A program made the position numbers and the translations under genes. From JACKCB01 sp964452775 (lineage in GTDB: Bacteria > Chloroflexota > Anaerolineae > Promineifilales > Promineifilaceae): a stretch of 64,000 nucleotides of DNA. The notes under the pieces are model-generated. The model did no database searches, had not been told where the DNA came from, and was given only the letters and a program-made list of their open reading frames with translations. The stretch spans positions 1 through 64,000 of the forward strand of contig CAYVQP010000004.1 in NCBI GenBank assembly GCA_964452775.1, given 5' to 3'. Numbering within the stretch: the first letter of the stretch is position 1; each line of letters begins with the position of its first letter. This document shows positions 57,539 through 64,000 of the stretch, piece by piece.

Positions 57539-59248
57539 CTATGGTCGCGACATGATTGGCAAGTGCAGCATGTCTCCGTTCACAAAGACAATGCCGCTGA
57601 CTACATTGTCATTCTCGTTTGTCTCGCCAATTTCGTTGCCGGAGTCGATCTTGGCCCAATATCTATGGACGCCGGTAGCGAGATCGTTCCAGGTCAACGA
57701 AGCCTCGTAATTCATCTGAGCACAACCGGCGATAATCGGGTCAGGCGTAATGGTGATCGTGCCAATCGGGTTGGTCAGCGCCGCATTCGAGTAGAACTTC
57801 ACATTGAAGGAATCGGTTACATGGGAATTGCCGCTGTTGCGGAACATGGCCCAGATGTCCACGTCAACTGAAGCGGCGCCATCCGTGGAGACGAAGATCG
57901 TCCCAGCGCTGTCCTTGACGAGGTTGAGGGTGGGGTTAACGCTGAGAATCCGGTCCTTATACATCTGGCCAAGCGGGCGGATATTCGTCACCCCGCTTGA
58001 ATCATGATTATAGAGATTGCTGACGGAGCCGGCGCCGTACTGGTTATTAATGCTGAACCATACCCACTGTTGCACTAGACGGTTCCCGTCCAGGGGATAA
58101 CCGAGATTGGGATCGACTGCGCCGGTCAGGTAGTCCAGCGAGGCATCCATAAATGCCTCAACTCGCGGCGGCGTGAAGCATTGTCCATATTCATCTTCAA
58201 CGAAGCACGTGCCGCCGGGATCCACGATGTAGGGATATAGCAGCGAGTACTCAGTCAGTAGTAGCGGCTTGTTTTGCTGTCCATGCGCCTTCATCCAGGT
58301 TCGCATGTCAACTATCTGCTCAGCAAATACAGCCATGTCGTCGTGCTCGGCATAGCAATAGACCTCGTCATCAGCGCATAGCGCCGGGTCGCCGCCGCTC
58401 TCGCGCCGGGCAAGGTCAATCAGGTGTTCTGTGCCTACTGGGATGCCGGCGATAGCGTTCGATTGGCCGGACGGGGTCACTTCCGGCAGGATGTAGAGGT
58501 GCATCGTCCAGGCGTCCACTTCCGGCGGATGACCATACATGTCGATGTGCGCATCCCAGGCCATTTCAAGGTAGGCCAACCGGATTGGGGTCACCTGGAC
58601 GAGCGCAGAAAACGTTGTCCGCGCCGTCGGGTCATATTTCTTTATGTAATCGCGAATCTCTTTGTATGCCTGAGCGTATACATCCGCATGGGTATCGCCC
58701 TGGCTGGAAGGCTGTCCATCCGGATTTGGGCCGCGTTCGATTTCGTTGCCAATGTTCCACAGTCTGCCTGGATAGCGCTCCAGCCAATATCGCAGGCCGT
58801 TGTCGTCATGCCCGTCGGTAATCTCAATGCTCGGTGTTGTTGTATATGTCCCCAGGTAGACGGAGCCGTTCTTGTCTTCCTTGACTGCTACCAGCGGCAA
58901 GTACTGTGCGCTGGTAGGTAGCGGATTGTCTCGCAGATACCTGAGGGTGTCATAGCGAAAGTCAACGAACATACCCGACCCGAAGTTGTCAACCAGGTCT
59001 ACCTGCTCGTCGGTCAGGGCGGCAAGGCCCCACCGGCAATTAGCCGTTCCACCCTCCGCACCTGCCGGCGCGGGCGAAGATGACTCAGTTTGTGCCAATG
59101 GAGCGCTTTCGGTAGAGAGAGGATCAGCCAAGAAGGCGTTTGCTAGGAGCGTGCCGGTCGTCGCCTGCAAGGCAAAGAGGACGATCAGGGATAGGCCAAG
59201 CGCAAGCCCGGCAAGCAGATAGGTTCGTCTCTGGCGCAAGATACTCAT
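57539..59248 (-). CDS. Secreted glycoside-hydrolase-like protein with CARDB domain
   Basis: A 569-residue exported protein. A signal anchor (about 10-35) is followed by a TIM-barrel-like domain with RLWNIGNEIERGPN (candidate acid/base glutamate in the NE pair), VDAWTMHLYILPEV and LLLTEYSLLYPY (candidate nucleophile glutamate), a layout seen in clan A glycoside hydrolases. The C-terminal ~110 residues are a CARDB-type beta-sandwich (VDIWAMFRNSGNSHVTDSFNVKF, GNEIGETNENDNVV), usually for adhesion or carbohydrate display. The ATG follows GAGGTGA. No exact GH family is claimed. It precedes mreC. Confidence 0.75.
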   Translation of the reverse strand: MSILRQRRTYLLAGLALGLSLIVLFALQATTGTLLANAFLADPLSTESAPLAQTESSSPAPAGAEGGTANCRWGLAALTDEQVDLVDNFGSGMFVDFRYDTLRYLRDNPLPTSAQYLPLVAVKEDKNGSVYLGTYTTTPSIEITDGHDDNGLRYWLERYPGRLWNIGNEIERGPNPDGQPSSQGDTHADVYAQAYKEIRDYIKKYDPTARTTFSALVQVTPIRLAYLEMAWDAHIDMYGHPPEVDAWTMHLYILPEVTPSGQSNAIAGIPVGTEHLIDLARRESGGDPALCADDEVYCYAEHDDMAVFAEQIVDMRTWMKAHGQQNKPLLLTEYSLLYPYIVDPGGTCFVEDEYGQCFTPPRVEAFMDASLDYLTGAVDPNLGYPLDGNRLVQQWVWFSINNQYGAGSVSNLYNHDSSGVTNIRPLGQMYKDRILSVNPTLNLVKDSAGTIFVSTDGAASVDVDIWAMFRNSGNSHVTDSFNVKFYSNAALTNPIGTITITPDPIIAGCAQMNYEASLTWNDLATGVHRYWAKIDSGNEIGETNENDNVVSGIVFVNGDMLHLPIMSRP

Positions 59249-59399
59249 GACATTTCACCTCGTTGTTGTGCTGTTTTGACAGCAAGAGCATGATGACACC
59301 GTACGGGCCAAGCAAGCATGGGACCCGGCGCACCAAACACTGATCTGACAAAGTTTACCCGACGGCAGGTCTTTCCAAAGTGCGCCTGCGGGCTATTCA

Positions 59400-60638
59400 C
59401 TAAACCTTAAACAAGCCCGGCTCACCCTGTGGCGCCCAGTTCCAGACAGCCGGCAACTGAATCAGGCCCGCTTCAGCGCCGCTGTCGCCCCTGATGGTGA
59501 AGGGGTAGGCCATCTCATGACAGTCATAAGCCCGCTCTGGATTGCCGTCATGCACGGAGACGGTCAGCAGGTACTCGCCGGCATATAGCGGCAGCCGGTC
59601 AATCCGGTAGCTGACCACGCCGCTTCCGATTAGGCGACCGCTGGCGTCAGCCACGACATGCGGTTGCGAGCCGGTAATCTGCAGTCCGTCTTCGCGAAAG
59701 ATGGTGACATCGAAATGCGGCTGATGGACCGGCTGGGCGGCGGTGTACTCGATCGTCACCAGCAGCGAATCATTCATCGCATAGACATCCTCCTCTTGCC
59801 CATCCGGGCCGCTAAGCCGTACACCGGTGATCGCCATCTCGCCCGTCCCCCAGCGAAAGCCGACGCCCTCGCCGCGATTCTTGCGCCCCTGGGTATAGTG
59901 GGCGGAGTAGTCCGCCAGCACAACCGGCATCGGGCCGGATGCCCGCAGTTCGCCGTGCTCGATCCACAGCACTTGAGAACAAATGCTGCGAATGACTTCC
60001 GTATGATGACTGATCATGATGATCGTCACTCCCTGCCGCTGCAGGTCGAAAATTCGCTCGATACACTTGGTCTGAAAGGGTAGATCGCCTACCGCCAGGA
60101 TTTCGTCGATCAGCAGGATGTCAGGCTGCACGTGGATGGCGACGCTGAAGCCCAGGCGCATGTACATGCCGGAGGAGTAATGCTTGACCGGCGCATCAAT
60201 GAAATCTCCGAGCTCGGAAAAATCTACGATTGCCTGGTAGCTATCCTGGATATCTTGCTTGCTCAGCCCGAGAACGGAGCCGTTGAGGAAGATATTTTCT
60301 CGTCCGGTCAGGTCAGGGTGAAAGCCGGCTCCCAACTCCAACAGCGCACTGATGCGGCCGTTGGTGCTCAGTTGCCCGCTGGTGGGCGTAATGATCCGCG
60401 CTATCAGCTTCAACAGGGTGCTTTTGCCGGCGCCGTTTCGACCCACGATGCCGATGCTTTGGCCCGGCATGACATCGAAGGAAAGGTCCTTCAGCGCCCA
60501 CAGCTCCTGGGTCTCGTTATTGTGCCGGCGAAATGCGGAGATGAGCGTCTCCAGCACTGTCTGCGGCTTGGAGGTATGAAGCAAGAATCGCTTGCTAACG
60601 TTGCGAAAGGTAATGGCCGGTACTTGAGCGTCTGTCAT
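59400..60638 (-). CDS. Polysaccharide ABC transporter ATPase with Wzt-like C-terminal domain
   Basis: A 412-residue ATPase of the O-antigen/teichoic-acid exporter type. The N-terminal ABC domain has Walker A GRNGAGKST, signature HYSSGMYMRLGFS, Walker B ILLIDEILAVGD and switch SHHTEVIR. The C-terminal ~150 residues (from about 250) are a Wzt_C-like beta-sandwich with DGQEEDVYAMNDSLLVTIEY and PLYAGEYLLTVSVHDG, which in Wzt binds the glycan to be exported. No partner permease is adjacent. ATG 60638 fits the family start; a frame to 60683 adds an unrelated leader. Confidence 0.9.
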   Translation of the reverse strand: MTDAQVPAITFRNVSKRFLLHTSKPQTVLETLISAFRRHNNETQELWALKDLSFDVMPGQSIGIVGRNGAGKSTLLKLIARIITPTSGQLSTNGRISALLELGAGFHPDLTGRENIFLNGSVLGLSKQDIQDSYQAIVDFSELGDFIDAPVKHYSSGMYMRLGFSVAIHVQPDILLIDEILAVGDLPFQTKCIERIFDLQRQGVTIIMISHHTEVIRSICSQVLWIEHGELRASGPMPVVLADYSAHYTQGRKNRGEGVGFRWGTGEMAITGVRLSGPDGQEEDVYAMNDSLLVTIEYTAAQPVHQPHFDVTIFREDGLQITGSQPHVVADASGRLIGSGVVSYRIDRLPLYAGEYLLTVSVHDGNPERAYDCHEMAYPFTIRGDSGAEAGLIQLPAVWNWAPQGEPGLFKV

Positions 60639-60716
60639 TGTTTGTAGAGATGACTGAACATAGCCAATACCGCGGCCGCTCATTCTAGCCCACGGTCAAG
60701 AATCAGATCAATAGGA

Positions 60717-62081
60717 CTACAGTTGGCCTGTGTCCCCCCAATTTGCCAACCGCTGCCGATAGGCCGGCTCGTCATAGCGGCTCAAAAGAAATGCCCACGC
60801 ATAAGCCGGGAGGGAGTCCCCAAGGATATGGGCCGTCAGCAACTCCCCGGCTGCCGCGGCGGCCATAATGCCGTAGCCGGACAGCGCCCCGATGACGTAG
60901 GCGCCTTCTACCGGCAGCGGACCGATCAAGGGCCGATTCTCAACTGTCTTGCAGTAATAACCGCAGTCAATGGTGGGTTTGGGCCGGCGCTCCAGATAGC
61001 TCGACAGCGCCGGAATCATTCGCGAAAGGCCGCGCAGGACAACTTCCACAAAGAGGTCATCCATGGCCGGCGGCGGCCATATCGGCTCCATTACCCGGGT
61101 ATGATAGGGCCATAACAGGAGCAGGATGGGACTGCCCTCGCCACCCTCGGGCCGGAAGTGCAGGCCGGCGGGCAGCGGCTGCAGCAACCACCGGGTTTCC
61201 TCGGCAGCCTCTAGCTCGGCCCGTTCCTCGACGGTCCAGGGCAGCTCCAGCGGCTCGTCCCAGATCATCATCGGCGCGTCTCGCGGGACAATTCCCTGTA
61301 CGTCGTTGAAGGCGATCTTGGCATGTAGCTCATTAAAGACGGGCAGGTCCACGCCAATCAGGTGGGCCACTTGCCCAACGTAGGGGCCGGCAGCATTGAT
61401 GAAGGTCGGCGTGGATATATGCGTGTCATCAACCTGCACGCCGCTGATCCGGCCCGACTGCGTCATTACCTGACGCACGCCGCCGGAGAGAAAGCGCACT
61501 CCGGCCTGCCTGGCGCAATCAAGCAGGTACATGCCGAGTTGTTGGGCGCTCAGCCAACCGCAGCGGCGAGTGTGTAGCGCAGCCGTAACTTCGGTGGTAA
61601 GGAAAGGAAAGCGGCGCCGGATCAACTCATTGCCGAGCAGCAAGTCCGCGCCGGCCGGCTGATCCCGATAGGCTTCGGCTGCATGCGGTTGATAATCTAC
61701 GCCCCCGGGGTGGATTCGCAAACGCCCCGCCCCAAGCTCCGCAATAGACTGCGCCGATTCCCGCAACCGGCCGGCCCCGTCAGCCGTCGCTGTAAGGTAG
61801 ACGTAGCCGCGCCGGTTCATGCGAAAGACGTTGTCACAGGAGTCCGCAAGTTCCTCCAGTAGATCGATGCTGCGGCTCATGAAGGCGATCATCTCTGGGC
61901 CGGGGCCGGGCCACCAGTCGCGATAGGCCTCGGTTGACTTATCGCTGGTCAGCGTTAGCGGTGGGCGCTGGTCCACCAGCAGCACATCGCGGATGCCGCG
62001 GCGCACTGCCAGGAAGTAGGCGGCGGTAATACCGGCAATGCCGGCCCCACAAATGACTGCTTCGGCCCGCTCGCTGTTCAC
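60717..62081 (-). CDS. FAD-dependent oxidoreductase (DAO family)
   Basis: A 454-residue flavoprotein of the D-amino-acid oxidase/sarcosine oxidase-like family. The FAD motif is VICGAGIAGITAAYFLA followed by LVDQRPPLTLTSDKSTEAYRDWW. Further family marks are the FINAAGPYVGQVAHLIGV stretch and the C-terminal YVIGALSGYGIMAAAAAGELLTAH. The substrate, probably a secondary or N-methylated amine, is unknown. The start overlaps the rnz stop by four bases, so it belongs to the rtcA-rnz operon, an odd partner for two RNA enzymes. Confidence 0.88.
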   Translation of the reverse strand: MNSERAEAVICGAGIAGITAAYFLAVRRGIRDVLLVDQRPPLTLTSDKSTEAYRDWWPGPGPEMIAFMSRSIDLLEELADSCDNVFRMNRRGYVYLTATADGAGRLRESAQSIAELGAGRLRIHPGGVDYQPHAAEAYRDQPAGADLLLGNELIRRRFPFLTTEVTAALHTRRCGWLSAQQLGMYLLDCARQAGVRFLSGGVRQVMTQSGRISGVQVDDTHISTPTFINAAGPYVGQVAHLIGVDLPVFNELHAKIAFNDVQGIVPRDAPMMIWDEPLELPWTVEERAELEAAEETRWLLQPLPAGLHFRPEGGEGSPILLLLWPYHTRVMEPIWPPPAMDDLFVEVVLRGLSRMIPALSSYLERRPKPTIDCGYYCKTVENRPLIGPLPVEGAYVIGALSGYGIMAAAAAGELLTAHILGDSLPAYAWAFLLSRYDEPAYRQRLANWGDTGQL

Positions 62082-63076
62082 TCAAACTCCTCGATGGTTT
62101 CCGCGACCACCTCCGGCTCGGGCCGGCCGTGCCAGCGGTTCGGCAGGCGGGCGACTCCCTCCCGGCCGATCTGGAAGTGATCATAGTCGCGGGCCACATA
62201 GGTGTTTGGAAAGATGAGTTGCGCTTCCGCGCGAACGGCATACTCGAAATAGCGCCGAGAGATATGGGTCAGCAACAATGCTCCGGCGTCCGCCTGACGG
62301 GCCAGTTGCGCCGCCTGGGCCGCCGTCAGGTGACCAAATTGCTGCGCCATCTCCAACTCAGCTTGCAGGTAGGTGGCTTCAATGGTAATCGCGTCAGCCC
62401 CACGGCAGTGCTCCAGGACGCTGTCCGTGCGCCCAATGTCGCCGATGTGGACGTAGCGCGTGCCGGCAATCTCCGGACCCAACACATCGTCCGGCCGCAC
62501 GATCACGCCGTCAGACAAAGTAACGGCTTCGCCGCGAACGAGCTTGCTGCGTTCAGGGCCGAATGGTACGCCCAAAGCTTCTGCCCGTTCCGGCAGAAAT
62601 GGGCGGCGCGCTTTCTCTTCAAACAAGAAGCCGAAGCAACCGCCGCCCCGATGCTGGACGGGAAACGCGGAGAGGCGAAAGGTATTGTCTTCCAGAATGG
62701 TCATGCCCGCGCGCAGGGGGATGAGATTAATCTCCACCGGTGGGCGCACGCCTCGCCAGACGACATTGAAGACGAGTTCAGCCACGCGATCCAGCGCCGG
62801 CTGCCCGCCGTAAATGTCTATTTGCTCCAGCGTCTCCCATCGCCCCAGCGTGGAGAGCAGGCCGGCTATCCCCAGGATATGATCCAGGTGACCGTGGGTC
62901 AACAGGATAGTGTTCAATTGCCGGAAGCCCAACCCGCTGCGCAGAATCTGCCGTTGCGTCCCCTCGCCGCAGTCAATGAGAAAGCGACGTTGCTGGTAGA
63001 GTAACATCTGCGCGGAGAGACCGCGATGGAGAGATGGCGACGAGGCGGAGGTGCCCAGAAAAATCAATTCAAACAT
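62078..63076 (-). CDS. rnz: Ribonuclease Z
   Basis: A 332-residue endonuclease that trims tRNA 3' ends. MBL-fold motifs are present: FLGTSASSPS, the zinc ligands in LLTHGHLDHILGIAGLL, YVHIGDIGRTD and LLLTHISRRY. The short-form length fits bacterial RNase Z. The C-terminus is ~20 residues longer than usual. The start overlaps the end of the RtcA gene by 8 bp. Neither tRNA gene in the window encodes CCA, so RNase Z plus a CCA-adding enzyme would be needed, a fitting context. Confidence 0.94.
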   Translation of the reverse strand: MFELIFLGTSASSPSLHRGLSAQMLLYQQRRFLIDCGEGTQRQILRSGLGFRQLNTILLTHGHLDHILGIAGLLSTLGRWETLEQIDIYGGQPALDRVAELVFNVVWRGVRPPVEINLIPLRAGMTILEDNTFRLSAFPVQHRGGGCFGFLFEEKARRPFLPERAEALGVPFGPERSKLVRGEAVTLSDGVIVRPDDVLGPEIAGTRYVHIGDIGRTDSVLEHCRGADAITIEATYLQAELEMAQQFGHLTAAQAAQLARQADAGALLLTHISRRYFEYAVRAEAQLIFPNTYVARDYDHFQIGREGVARLPNRWHGRPEPEVVAETIEEFE

Positions 63077-64000
63077 GGTTGCCTGTTTGCGCGATCTGAC
63101 CTACGCCCGACACAATCAGCTTTCCCGGCTCATCAAGCGCTCCGGCAATGTCAATGTCCAGCTCAAGCCACTGCCGGAGCAAGGCGGCGTTGGTGAGCGT
63201 GTGTTGCGTCAGCCGGCTGGTGGTAAAGGATGACACGCCGTGCGCCAACGCCATCGGCAGGAGTAACTGGTCGGCGAGATGGTGGTCTACTGCCGCTCGA
63301 TTGTCTACGAATGTGGCCAACTCGGCAACCGCCGTCTCCGCTACCTCCTGTGCTGGAACGCCCTTCCGTCCCAACGCGGAGAAGCCCGCCTGCCGGCTCC
63401 ACAGGACGATGCCGGCTCCGGCCCCGCGCCCGGTATCGCGGATGGCAGTAATGGATGGCGCGATGCCCTTTGCACGCAGCAGGTTGTCGGCCCTGTTAGC
63501 CATGCGCTGGGGGATATGAGCCGGCAGTTCGGTCACCGCCGCGATCCCTTGCACCTGCCGGACTGGCTCATGGTGCAGTTCGACCGCGGCCAGCTTCTCG
63601 ACCGGCGTAACCGTCACCGCAACCTCACCGCCGCCCTGCGGATACCAACCCCAGGCGACCAGCGAGAGGTCGAATCCGGCTCCCATCGCTGCCAGCGCCG
63701 GCTGAAAGACGTGTTTCACATAGTGGAAGGGCGGGCTGAGGGGTACAAATGTGCCGCCGCGCAGCCTTACCTGCGAAGGCCGGCCGGCAAACAATAACGG
63801 CAGCAGGATTGCCTGAAGAACCAGCGTAACCGCCCCGGCCGAACCGCCGCTCGCTGCTTCGGCTACGTCAATGTGATAACTGCCGCCCTGCGGGGGAGCG
63901 CCCGGGAAAAAGGTCAGCGTTGTAGAGCCCAGATGGTCGCCCGTAGTCGCGGCGTGGCAGATGGCGGCGGCAGCGCGGACGCAGGTCAGGTGTTGGGGGC
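63069..64000 (-). CDS. rtcA: RNA 3'-terminal phosphate cyclase, N-terminus outside window
   Basis: About 310 codons of an RtcA protein that converts RNA 3'-phosphate to a 2',3'-cyclic phosphate using ATP through an AMP-enzyme intermediate (EC 6.5.1.4). The frame is open to the window edge, so about 45-50 N-terminal residues are missing. Typical stretches are PQHLTCVRAAAAICHA, PPQGGSYHIDVAEAASGG, GWYPQGGGEVAVTV and DHHLADQLLLPMALAHG, the last carrying the catalytic-histidine region. No rtcB or rtcR gene is visible. It is the first visible gene of an operon with rnz and the FAD oxidoreductase. Confidence 0.94.
   Translation of the reverse strand, partial: PQHLTCVRAAAAICHAATTGDHLGSTTLTFFPGAPPQGGSYHIDVAEAASGGSAGAVTLVLQAILLPLLFAGRPSQVRLRGGTFVPLSPPFHYVKHVFQPALAAMGAGFDLSLVAWGWYPQGGGEVAVTVTPVEKLAAVELHHEPVRQVQGIAAVTELPAHIPQRMANRADNLLRAKGIAPSITAIRDTGRGAGAGIVLWSRQAGFSALGRKGVPAQEVAETAVAELATFVDNRAAVDHHLADQLLLPMALAHGVSSFTTSRLTQHTLTNAALLRQWLELDIDIAGALDEPGKLIVSGVGQIAQTGNHV

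Overview
The window is a GC-rich bacterial chromosome segment from a draft or metagenome assembly, most likely a Chloroflexota bacterium (Anaerolineae or Caldilineae). This taxonomic reading is an inference. It rests on the VEVTRVVE-type linker after the lipobox of the amino-acid binding protein, the histidine phosphatase/DUF3090/SCO1664 trio, the NBR1-type Ig-like lipoprotein, the DUF2723 membrane protein with beta-sandwich tails, and the secreted VIT/vWA proteins. Three runs of exactly 100 N mark scaffold joins. Two of them have identical 55-bp sequence on both sides, so they are contig overlaps rather than missing DNA. One of these splits a gene that becomes whole when 155 bp are removed.

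Layout. 1-10 kb: the end of a molybdopterin oxidoreductase, a detached complex I subunit NuoN, a DUF72 protein, an SMR transporter, an ATP-grasp enzyme, fumarylacetoacetase, a zinc-finger membrane protein, an M20 amidohydrolase, a tandem 55-bp double-hairpin repeat and an HdeD-like protein. 10-16 kb: an HD phosphohydrolase coupled to a giant Ser/Thr kinase-ATPase-TPR regulator, and a CrtI/PYROXD2-like oxidoreductase. 16-22 kb: a complete polar amino-acid ABC transporter (aapJ-aapQ-aapM-aapP) with unusual permeases. 22-34 kb: an anchored binding protein, a degenerate BY-kinase-like protein, an aminotransferase, a PqqB-like beta-lactamase-fold protein, a glycosyltransferase, a lipoprotein, a VIT/vWA protein and RsgA. 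34-45 kb: EtfAB, two very large membrane glycosyltransferase-like proteins, tRNA-Met, a sulfotransferase and an N-formylglutamate amidohydrolase family protein. 45-53.6 kb: an orphan oligopeptide-type permease pair, tRNA-Leu, an epimerase, a HEXXH protein, thioredoxin reductase, a sirtuin and the conserved trio. 53.6-64 kb: mreC-mreD-mrdA for cell elongation, a secreted glycosidase-like protein, a Wzt-like ATPase, and an rtcA-rnz-FAD oxidoreductase operon.

Functional themes are import of amino acids and peptides, surface polysaccharide and cell-wall synthesis, secreted adhesion-type proteins, electron transfer (NuoN, EtfAB, molybdoenzyme) and RNA processing (RtcA, RNase Z, two tRNAs). I see no prophage, transposase, CRISPR array or restriction system. 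The strongest unexplained signals are a binding-protein-like lobe inserted in the outer loop of the AapQ permease, the 55-bp double-hairpin repeat, a BY-kinase homologue lacking its P-loop lysine, and a perfect -10 box placed so that the HEXXH protein mRNA would be leaderless.
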